IMG/VR virus record: IMGVR_UViG_3300047557_004034
Coordinates: 81,699 to 145,698 of that record
Reading direction: 5' to 3' (one strand)
Length of the DNA stretch: 64,000 nt
DNA from: a virus
Both the position numbers and the translations under genes were made by a program. Below the pieces are notes generated by a model, which was given only the letters and a program-made list of their open reading frames with translations, had not been told where the DNA came from and did no database searches. The number at the start of each line of letters is the position of its first letter. Position 1 is the first letter of the stretch. Below are positions 54,271 through 60,618 of this stretch, piece by piece.

Positions 54271-54294
54271 AAACCCTCCGATTTGGAGGGTTTT
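54271..54294. terminator. Bidirectional terminator between convergent genes
   Basis: A 9-bp stem (AAACCCTCC / GGAGGGTTT) with a 5-nt loop is flanked by A-run and T-run. It sits 1 nt after the kinase-like stop and 3 nt before the Hsp20 stop on the other strand, so it can serve both. Confidence 0.88.
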
Positions 54295-54297
54295 AAT

Positions 54298-54717
54298 TTA
54301 GATGATGTTAATCTTATTTTTTCTTTTTTCAGTGTCCTTATTGTATTTCGGAATATAAACCGTAAGGATACCGTCAGAAATTGTTGCTTCAATTGTTGAA
54401 GAGTTATATGTGTTATTCAATTTAACTCTTTTACTTATTGTTTTTTGTTTTTCAACTCCATTAACTTTATATTTTCTTAGTCCTTCCAACACTAATTCAG
54501 AACCCTCTACAGTAATTTCTAAATTTTCTTTGTTAAAACCTGGTACTTCAAAATGAAGATATGCTCCATCTTTTACGTGATTTATTTCATAATCCTCATC
54601 TTTTACATACTCTGTTTGCTCGTCAACTGGAACTAAGCGATAAGTACTTGTGTAATAAGTTGATGGAGAGTTGAAGAACTTGTCAAACATTTTGTTTAAA
54701 TCATTTCCGTAAATCAT
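54298..54717 (-). CDS. Hsp20 / alpha-crystallin small heat-shock protein
   Basis: The 139-residue chaperone has the alpha-crystallin domain (YEINHVKDGAYLHFEVPGFNKENLEITVEGSELVLEG ... KRVKLNNTYNSSTIEATISDGILTVYIPK). The A-x-x-x-G-V-L motif appears as ATISDGILTV, and a short N-terminal arm starts MIYGNDLNKMFDKFF. An I-x-I C-terminal anchor may be represented by KINII. Phage Hsp20 homologues are known in T4-like cyanophages. It probably holds aggregating proteins during head assembly or host stress. Confidence 0.93.
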   Translation of the reverse strand: MIYGNDLNKMFDKFFNSPSTYYTSTYRLVPVDEQTEYVKDEDYEINHVKDGAYLHFEVPGFNKENLEITVEGSELVLEGLRKYKVNGVEKQKTISKRVKLNNTYNSSTIEATISDGILTVYIPKYNKDTEKRKNKINII

Positions 54718-54867
54718 AGTTTTTAATTTTTTTTAAATTTATTTATTTTCACTGATATATTCAAACAATATACCAACTCAGTCGATATGACATAATGTCT
54801 CATTAATTTTTTATTTAATGACAAGTTGTCTGTTTCATATTTTTCATCCTGTTTATTTGTCAATAAA

Positions 54868-54899
54868 TTTGTTTGTGTCCGATAATTGATGGATATTTG
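54868..54899 (+). promoter_or_regulatory. Bacteroidota-type promoter before the clpC-like gene
   Basis: TTTG (54868-54871), a 20-nt spacer and GATATTTG (54892-54899) give 11 of 12 matches, counting the fixed bases and spacer class, to TTTG-N19/20-TAnnTTTG. The clpC ATG is 28 nt downstream. The rest of the 210-nt gap between Hsp20 and clpC is AT-rich with no further gene seen. Confidence 0.6.
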
Positions 54900-54927
54900 T
54901 AAAAACTAAACATAAAATCTAAAAATT

Positions 54928-56934
54928 ATGAATGAATTAATGGATGATGATGATAAGCAAACGAGTAAGAAAAAGAATACAGATAGTTCTACTCCCGTTT
55001 TAGATAATTTCAGTCGAGATTTAATCAAACTTGCTGAGATGGGTAAACTCGACCCCGTTATTGGTCGAGAAAAAGAAATTTTGAGAATTGCCCAAATTCT
55101 TTCAAGAAGAAAGAAAAATAATCCTGTAATAATTGGAGAACCTGGTTGTGGTAAAACCGCTATCGTAGAAGGATTGGCCATTAAGATTTATAATGGGGAG
55201 TGTCCGAGAAATTTAGTCGATAAAAGGATAGTCGCTTTAGACCTAACTTCAGTTGTTGCCGGTACAAAGTATCGTGGACAATTTGAAGAAAGGATGAAAG
55301 TCATCATGGAAGAACTACAACAAAACCCTAACATTATTGTATTCATTGATGAAATACATACATTGGTTGGTTCAGGAAATGCTGCGGGGTCAATGGACGG
55401 TTCGAATATATTCAAACCCGCGTTAGCTCGTGGCGAACTCCAATGCATCGGAGCAACAACCTCTGATGAGTTCCGTAAATCATTCGAGAAAGATGGTGCA
55501 TTGGAGAGAAGATTTCAAAAAGTTGTGGTTGACTCTGCAACTGTCGCTGAAACAATAGAAATATTGAAAAATGTTCGCGATAAGTATGAAACCTTCCATA
55601 AAGTAACCTACACTGATGAAATAATCGAAACTTGTGTAAAACTTGCTGACAAGTATATTACAGACAGAGAGTTTCCTGATAAGGCCTTCGATATTTTGGA
55701 TGAAGTTGGTGCTAGAATGCAAACTGAACTCAAGGTTCCTGAAGTAATTGATGATTTGAAGAAGAAAGCAGCAGAACTCAGACAAATGAAGATGGACGTG
55801 GTTAAAAAACAAAACTACGAACAAGCCGCAGAACTGAGGGATAAAGAAAAGAAACTTATCACAAAACTTGAAAGTGAAAAGAAGAAGTTTGAAGAACAAC
55901 TTCAAAAGGAAAAACAACCAATCACTTTAGAAGATGTTTATGATGTTGTTTCCACAATAACCAAAATTCCTGTTTCTAAAATGTCTGTAGACGATGTCAA
56001 AACTCTTGTCAACTTGGATAAAGAACTTGTGGGTAAAGTTATTGGTCAAGACGATGCTGTTCTCAAAATTGTCAAATCAATCAAAAGAAACAGACTTGGA
56101 ATCAAAGACCCGAATAGACCTATTGGAACATTTGTATTCTTGGGCTCTACTGGTGTTGGTAAGACCTATTTGGCAAAACAACTCGCTAAAGAAATGTTTG
56201 GTAGTGAGGAATCTCTGATTAGGGTTGATATGAGTGAATACCAAGAGAAACACACTATTTCAAAATTGGTAGGTGCTCCTCCCGGATATGTTGGATATGA
56301 CGAAGGTGGTCAACTCACTGAGAAGGTGAAAAATAAACCTTACGCAGTAATACTTTTCGATGAGGTAGAAAAAGCTCATAAAGATATTTTCTCAATCCTC
56401 CTTCAAATCATGGATGATGGTTATGTTACCGATAGTTTGGGGCGTAAGATTAATTTTAAAAATACCCTCATCATCCTCACATCAAATTTGGGTGTAAAGA
56501 AATTTCAAGAATTCGGTGCAGGTATCGGGTTTGGAACTAACTCATATTCAAATGAGGAAGCGAAGAAACAAATCTTGATGAAAGAAATGAAAAATTTCTT
56601 CTCACCAGAATTTCTCAACAGAATAGATGATACCATTATGTTTAATACACTATCTGAGGAAGATATCAAGAAAATAACCCGAATAGAGTTAGACAAATTG
56701 GTCAATAGATTGTCGGAAATGAAATACAAAATCAAATACAACGAGTCAGTGGTTGAGTATATTGCAAAAATTGGGTACGATAGTACCTATGGTGCTCGTC
56801 CAATGAAAAGAGCAATTCAGGATAAAGTCGAAGACTTTTTATCTGAAGAAGTTCTTCTTGGTAAACTTAAAGAGAATACACAATATGTTCTCAAAGTGGA
56901 AGAAGAAACAGTTAAGATTACAAAGGGTAAGTAG
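54928..56934 (+). CDS. ClpC/ClpA-type AAA+ unfoldase
   Basis: The 668-residue protein has two AAA+ modules. The first has GEPGCGKTA (about 70) and VFIDEIHTLVGSG; the second has GSTGVGKTYLAK (about 406) and VILFDEVEKAH. A short middle domain of ClpC type (KKQNYEQAAELRDKEKKL, about 280-335) lies between them. The ClpP-docking tripeptide is present as IGF (about 532-534, in GAGIGFGTNS), ahead of FFSPEFLNRID. The Clp N-terminal adaptor domain is missing; only about 24 charged residues precede the first module. It should unfold proteins and pass them to the host's ClpP. It has a host-type promoter and its own terminator. Confidence 0.92.
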   Translation: MNELMDDDDKQTSKKKNTDSSTPVLDNFSRDLIKLAEMGKLDPVIGREKEILRIAQILSRRKKNNPVIIGEPGCGKTAIVEGLAIKIYNGECPRNLVDKRIVALDLTSVVAGTKYRGQFEERMKVIMEELQQNPNIIVFIDEIHTLVGSGNAAGSMDGSNIFKPALARGELQCIGATTSDEFRKSFEKDGALERRFQKVVVDSATVAETIEILKNVRDKYETFHKVTYTDEIIETCVKLADKYITDREFPDKAFDILDEVGARMQTELKVPEVIDDLKKKAAELRQMKMDVVKKQNYEQAAELRDKEKKLITKLESEKKKFEEQLQKEKQPITLEDVYDVVSTITKIPVSKMSVDDVKTLVNLDKELVGKVIGQDDAVLKIVKSIKRNRLGIKDPNRPIGTFVFLGSTGVGKTYLAKQLAKEMFGSEESLIRVDMSEYQEKHTISKLVGAPPGYVGYDEGGQLTEKVKNKPYAVILFDEVEKAHKDIFSILLQIMDDGYVTDSLGRKINFKNTLIILTSNLGVKKFQEFGAGIGFGTNSYSNEEAKKQILMKEMKNFFSPEFLNRIDDTIMFNTLSEEDIKKITRIELDKLVNRLSEMKYKIKYNESVVEYIAKIGYDSTYGARPMKRAIQDKVEDFLSEEVLLGKLKENTQYVLKVEEETVKITKGK

Positions 56935-56963
56935 AAAAGGGAGGATTTAATCCTCCTTTTTTT
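56935..56963 (+). terminator. Terminator after the clpC-like gene
   Basis: A stem of about 9 bp (AAGGGAGGA / TCCTCCTTT) with a 5-nt loop ends in T7, beginning one base after the clpC stop. The next promoter motif starts 2 nt later. Confidence 0.85.
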
Positions 56964-56964
56964 A

Positions 56965-56972
56965 TATTTATC
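56965..56972 (+). promoter_or_regulatory. Candidate late promoter motif (TATTTATC variant)
   Basis: The octamer is 5 nt before the ATG at 56978 and immediately behind the clpC terminator. Confidence 0.42.
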
Positions 56973-56977
56973 ATAGA

Positions 56978-57628
56978 ATGAAAACAAACCTCAGAAAAAT
57001 TATAAGGGAAGAACTTACGGTTTTGTCAAACTTTGATAAACTCATCAATTCTTTTAGAAGTGATTTCCCTCAAGACCTTCAAAATAAAGTTGACGGCATA
57101 TCCTTATATGTAAAAAACTATGTCAGAGAGAATGGGTTCAATATAAAATTTCTTAATAGTTGCAGGACGGGATTCAAAGGAGTTAGAACTAATAATTTCA
57201 TAATAATTTGTTCACCGATGCAAATTGAAAACATTGGTGATTTTCTTTATACCATTTTTCATGAAATAAGACACGAAGAACAAATGGGTAAATTAAAAAT
57301 TGATAACCCTTTAACAGGACAATTGGAAGATTTTGAAAAATTATTCGAAGATTATTGGAAATTAGAGTTGGATGCAGATGAATTTGCTAAGAAAAAAATA
57401 TCAGAACTTGTTTTAAAATTTGGTATACCAATCGGCACCGCTAAACAAAATTTCAGACTATCTCCTTATGTCGAAAATTACCCAAGCACTTCTAAAATGG
57501 TGAAAAACTATATGAAAACGATAGTTGACGATATTAAGAATATGAGAAAATCAGGGATGGAATACAATGATATTGCTGACCATCCTGTTGTCAAAAATCA
57601 CTTGGAAAAATTAGAAGATTTCTTTTAA
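56978..57628 (+). CDS. Zincin-type metallopeptidase-like protein
   Basis: The 216-residue protein has an HExxH zinc site (TIFHEIRHEEQM, His94-Glu95-His98) and a downstream acidic helix ELDADEFAKK (about 130) that can supply the third zinc ligand, as in gluzincins. It starts with NLRKIIREEL, a member of the recurrent helix motif seen in other proteins of the window. No signal peptide is visible, so it is either cytosolic or virion-packaged. The substrate is unknown. It converges on the M20 peptidase gene with a 4-nt overlap. Confidence 0.7.
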   Translation: MKTNLRKIIREELTVLSNFDKLINSFRSDFPQDLQNKVDGISLYVKNYVRENGFNIKFLNSCRTGFKGVRTNNFIIICSPMQIENIGDFLYTIFHEIRHEEQMGKLKIDNPLTGQLEDFEKLFEDYWKLELDADEFAKKKISELVLKFGIPIGTAKQNFRLSPYVENYPSTSKMVKNYMKTIVDDIKNMRKSGMEYNDIADHPVVKNHLEKLEDFF

Positions 57629-58467
57629 TCCCAAAGAGAGTAATTTTTCGAAGTATCTTTTTTCTCTTTGTAATGTAAATTGTAACCCAACAATTCTATC
57701 ATTTTCTTACCAATCTCAATTCCATTATATACGTCTTCTATTACAACATATTCATTTCTGGTGTGATAGTTGTAATATCCTATTGAAAAATTGATACAAG
57801 AAAAATCAAAAGATTTTCTCAAAGCATAAACATCTGTATATGGGTGAACCATGTATTCCATAAAGTTTTGATTCATAGATTCTGTAAGAACCTTATCGCA
57901 AACTTTGAAAAAATCAGAATCTCTGTCAAATAGAACTTGTCCAAAACATTTTTCTGTGACCATCCAATTTTCAGGTGCATCGAACTGAATTGCATAACCT
58001 ACGTTAGCAAAAAATCCTGTGTTAGCTTTCAATGAACCATGACACCCTGTTTCTTCGGAAACGAAAAATGCCGCTTTCAAATTCGGTAATTCTTTTAATA
58101 GAGTTAGACACGCAAAAACACCACACTTATCGTCTCCACCAATTCCTGTTGGTTTACCATTACCATCTAATGCAAATAGAGAACTTTTTAATTCATCCTG
58201 AGCATTTGGAAGTTCAGATTCTTGAATGAAAATTTCATTTATTTCGTGTACGGTATCAGTGTGGGAGACCACGCAAGGATAGAAAAAATTTTCATCTTTC
58301 ACGACGTTATCTGTCTTTGTTGCATAAACGTTTTTGTATGCATCAACAAAAAATTCTATATTGTTTTCAGTCAACCAAGTCGTCAAGTATTCAACCATTC
58401 TATCTTCTTTATAAGTTTTGGTGGGAACACTCAAAACTTCTTTGAGAAGTTGTAAATTATAGTTCAT
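57625..58467 (-). CDS. M20-family metallopeptidase
   Basis: The ATG at 58465-58467 is preferred over a GTG at 58482. The 280-residue protein has the di-zinc M20 motifs in order: VVSHTDTVHE (HxD), GIGGDDKCGV (bridging Asp), FFVSEETGCHGS (catalytic Glu-Glu), QFDAPE (Asp ligand) and YHTRNEYV (His ligand). At about 280 residues it is well short of the usual 370-400, suggesting a reduced lid/dimerisation domain. It is probably an aminopeptidase, tripeptidase or deacylase; such enzymes are rare in phages. Confidence 0.85.
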   Translation of the reverse strand: MNYNLQLLKEVLSVPTKTYKEDRMVEYLTTWLTENNIEFFVDAYKNVYATKTDNVVKDENFFYPCVVSHTDTVHEINEIFIQESELPNAQDELKSSLFALDGNGKPTGIGGDDKCGVFACLTLLKELPNLKAAFFVSEETGCHGSLKANTGFFANVGYAIQFDAPENWMVTEKCFGQVLFDRDSDFFKVCDKVLTESMNQNFMEYMVHPYTDVYALRKSFDFSCINFSIGYYNYHTRNEYVVIEDVYNGIEIGKKMIELLGYNLHYKEKKDTSKNYSLWD

Positions 58468-58501
58468 ATCTAATATTTTCACAAAGATATGAAAAAAAAT
58501 T

Positions 58502-59863
58502 TTATTTTTCGTCTAAAATGTTGAAAAGTTCCGGTTGATTTAAAAATAAGTTGAAGTGTTGTTCGTCAAACTCGTGTATTTTGTCACGGTCAAATCTTCC
58601 ATCTTTGTCTTTAGTAAGAATCTGAACTTGTATCTTACCTGTAGAATTATCAATTCCAAGAACCTGAAAAAATAAATTTGGGTCTTTGGGTGTTTTATGA
58701 ACTTTACGAAAATCATACTTGTTTTTGATTTTCCAATATAACTCATAAATTCTTTTATATTCTTCACCTTCTTCCTCCAATTTTTCGATAATCGTATCCA
58801 AAGTATCACCCCATTTTCTATTCAATTGTTCCATATCTAACAATCTACTGTTTTCGTAATCATATTGGTTATCATACCAACCCCCCAAATTACCTTTTTT
58901 ATTTTCAAAATAATCTTCGAGTAATTCTTTTAAAGTTGCTCGGCTATCTCCAACTTCAGAATATATTTTCAAAATTTCTGAAATTGGTAATTTTACTATT
59001 TCACGAGTTAAATCCACATCCAATCCAACCTTTTTGAAATACTCAACAAGTTCTTCGTTTACATCCACGTATGCACTGTCATTCATTTGCTCATTTACCG
59101 CATCAGTCCATGTTGATATAATATCATCCATGTATCTACCAAACTCATCGTATAATAATCTAAAAATTTGTCGAAAGTAATCTTCTGACTTTTCATATTT
59201 TACCTTAGGCATCAAAAAAGAAGAAATGTATTCCAACTTTTTTTCATTTTCTTCATCGAAATGCCAAAAAGGACCATAACCTTCTTTCATATCTTCGTAA
59301 TCAGAATCATAAGTTCTAAACTCCCACCTACGACTGGATACCCAATTGTAGAAAGAAATATCGTCTTCGTCTAAACCAATTCTTTCTAAAAATTCATCGA
59401 AGTCATTAAAGTCCAAAGAAATTTTTGGTTCTTCATCATCGTTGTTTACCACACGAAGTATTAAAGAGTCGGCATTTTCTAACGTCCTTGCAGTTATTTC
59501 ACCTCTCATGAAACTTCTAAGTTGATTAAAAAAGTTCGACCCTAAAAGTTTTTTGGTCATTTGTTCTTCTACTCCAAAATAGTCTTTCAAATTTTTCTGA
59601 ACATCAGATAATGAAACTTCGTTCTCGTTGGAATCTAAAATATCGTTATTGATTAGTCTTCTGAATGACTCTACTCTACCATTGATTTTATCTATAAAAA
59701 CATATGTTACAGTACCTTTATCGTTGAATCTTTCAGACATATAACGGTTTCCACAAAAATAATGGTTTTTATCATAATGACAGAGTGCGTCCATGGTCAA
59801 TGGTCTAATAATTGTTAAATCATCATCATCAAATATCACTTTAATTTTATCTTCCATACTCAT
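58502..59863 (-). CDS. Large acidic protein of unknown family
   Basis: The 453-residue Asp/Glu-rich protein has an N-terminal segment (DDLTIIRPLTMDALCHYDKNHYFCGNRYMSE ... TVTYVFIDK) that recalls a phage-associated domain with a V-x-P-L-T-x-x-A-x-x-x-Y-G ... W-C pattern. The remainder is helical and acidic, with a tail TPKDPNLFFQVLGIDNSTGKIQVQIL. The function is unknown. A TATTTATA motif 5 nt before the ATG suggests late expression and possible virion inclusion. Confidence 0.62.
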   Translation of the reverse strand: MSMEDKIKVIFDDDDLTIIRPLTMDALCHYDKNHYFCGNRYMSERFNDKGTVTYVFIDKINGRVESFRRLINNDILDSNENEVSLSDVQKNLKDYFGVEEQMTKKLLGSNFFNQLRSFMRGEITARTLENADSLILRVVNNDDEEPKISLDFNDFDEFLERIGLDEDDISFYNWVSSRRWEFRTYDSDYEDMKEGYGPFWHFDEENEKKLEYISSFLMPKVKYEKSEDYFRQIFRLLYDEFGRYMDDIISTWTDAVNEQMNDSAYVDVNEELVEYFKKVGLDVDLTREIVKLPISEILKIYSEVGDSRATLKELLEDYFENKKGNLGGWYDNQYDYENSRLLDMEQLNRKWGDTLDTIIEKLEEEGEEYKRIYELYWKIKNKYDFRKVHKTPKDPNLFFQVLGIDNSTGKIQVQILTKDKDGRFDRDKIHEFDEQHFNLFLNQPELFNILDEK

Positions 59864-59868
59864 AATGA

Positions 59869-59876
59869 TATAAATA
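59869..59876 (-). promoter_or_regulatory. Candidate late promoter motif (sense TATTTATA)
   Basis: The octamer is 5 nt before the ATG of the acidic protein gene. It is back-to-back with the host-type promoter of the tmRNA that begins at 59883. Confidence 0.5.
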
Positions 59877-59882
59877 TTTTTG

Positions 59883-59914
59883 TTTGGTGAATAATATATT
59901 TATTCTTACCTTTG
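59883..59914 (+). promoter_or_regulatory. Bacteroidota-type promoter of the tmRNA
   Basis: TTTG (59883-59886), a 20-nt spacer and TACCTTTG (59907-59914) match the Bacteroidota -33/-7 consensus exactly. The mature tmRNA 5' end at 59934 is 19 nt downstream, leaving a short leader for RNase P to remove. Confidence 0.75.
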
Positions 59915-59933
59915 TAAGGTTCTTTGAAAATAT

Positions 59934-60356
59934 GGGGAAGACATGGAATCGACTGCAATATGTAGGTACAAGTGGCATGTCGGAGCTGAATTAACTCCGT
60001 AAAAACTGATTTGAAAAACAAATGGCAATACTTTTGCTAAGATGTCTGCTCTCGGTTTGATGAGAGAAGCATCTGTTGTTGCTGCGTAATCGTAGAGAAC
60101 AACACTCGGGTCGGTAAGGACATATACCTAGGAACAGAAGTCCATGAGGTTTAACAAATACCGCGTGATTCAGTTCAGGAAATTTGTTTGGTGGTGTTTT
60201 CGGTTCAAACCAACTCAATAGGAACCGACCACGGTTGTTAGTTCTAATGGAAAAATAAGAACTATCTATTTGTTGATTGAGAACTAATCAAATAAACATG
60301 TAGTCATTTGTGGTTGCTATTGCAAGACGAGGGTTCGAGTCCCTCCTTCTCCACCA
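59934..60356 (+). ncRNA. ssrA: Transfer-messenger RNA (tmRNA)
   Basis: The 5' end GGGGAAG (59934-59940) pairs with CTTCTCC (60346-60352), followed by A and an encoded CCA. The third pair is G-U, the alanine identity element of tmRNA. The T arm GAGGG-TTCGAGT-CCCTC is intact, and ACATGGAATCGAC matches the conserved tmRNA D-region. The tag frame most likely starts at GGC 60024 and reads 21 codons ending ...REASVVAA, then TAA and an in-frame TAG two codons on. The tag is much longer than the roughly 9-11-residue tags typical of Bacteroidota, though the Ala-Ala end is kept. It would rescue stalled ribosomes and mark products for proteolysis. Confidence 0.93.
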
Positions 60357-60364
60357 TTTTTTTT

Positions 60365-60436
60365 GGCCTCGTCGTCTAATGGTTAGGACGCTACCCTTTC
60401 ACGGTAGAGATTTCAGTTCGACTCTGTGCGAGGCTA
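60365..60436 (+). tRNA. tRNA-Glu (anticodon UUC)
   Basis: A 72-nt cloverleaf: acceptor GGCCTCG/CGAGGCT, D arm with TAATGGTTAG loop, and anticodon stem CTACC/GGTAG around CTTTCAC (UUC anticodon). The T loop is TTCGACT. The T stem has one U-U mismatch and one G-U pair, and CCA is not encoded. It lies 8 nt after the tmRNA and is probably processed from the same transcript. It would support GAA-rich phage genes. Confidence 0.88.
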
Positions 60437-60440
60437 CTTA

Positions 60441-60472
60441 TTTGACTTAATTATTTTTTTATCCTATATTTT
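60441..60472 (+). promoter_or_regulatory. Possible Bacteroidota-type promoter for the receptor gene
   Basis: TTTG (60441-60444), a 20-nt spacer and TATATTTT (60465-60472) differ from the consensus only at the last base. It lies right after the tRNA and would give a leader of about 140 nt before the receptor ATG. Confidence 0.42.
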
Positions 60473-60518
60473 AAATGTTCACGAAAACTACAATACTTAA
60501 AATTAGGAGAATTCCTTT

Positions 60519-60578
60519 ATGAACTATACGACCTCGAAAACTTTGGAGCTTCGGATACTTAAACCCCTTGACGCTTAG
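60519..60578 (+). CDS. Possible 19-codon leader peptide
   Basis: ATG at 60519 follows AGGAG by 8-9 nt and opens a 19-codon frame (MNYTTSKTLELRILKPLDA) that ends at 60578 inside the terminator-like hairpin. Stop-in-hairpin geometry is typical of attenuator leader peptides, but no control-codon run is evident. A Shine-Dalgarno is unusual here. This may be a chance frame. Confidence 0.25.
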   Translation: MNYTTSKTLELRILKPLDA

Positions 60579-60592
60579 TCTCGGGGTTTTTT
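60561..60592 (+). terminator. Terminator-like hairpin in the receptor leader
   Basis: A stem of AAACCCC (60561-60567) and GGGGTTT (60583-60589), with an inner GAC/GTC pair, is followed by a T run. It ends 27 nt before the receptor ATG, so the receptor can only be expressed by read-through or from an unseen promoter. It may end the tmRNA-tRNA transcript, act as an attenuator, or both. Confidence 0.65.
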
Positions 60593-60618
60593 ATTATAAA
60601 CAAATAAACAAAACAAAC

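Noticed and set aside
60025-60060. Alternative tmRNA tag starting GCA at 60025
   Set aside because: It gives an 11-residue hydrophobic peptide with an internal Cys and no Ala-Ala end; the GGC frame ends in Ala-Ala with two close in-frame stops.
59934-60436. Integration attachment site at the tmRNA or tRNA 3' end
   Set aside because: No integrase gene and no repeated copy of the 3' end are visible within the window, although DNA beyond 64000 could change this.
60473-60560. Known riboswitch before the receptor gene
   Set aside because: No cobalamin, TPP or other aptamer consensus could be recognised by eye; a covariance search would be needed.
60568-60618. Extended TTG start for the TonB-dependent receptor
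   Set aside because: The codon lies in the terminator hairpin and the signal peptide begins at the ATG at 60619.
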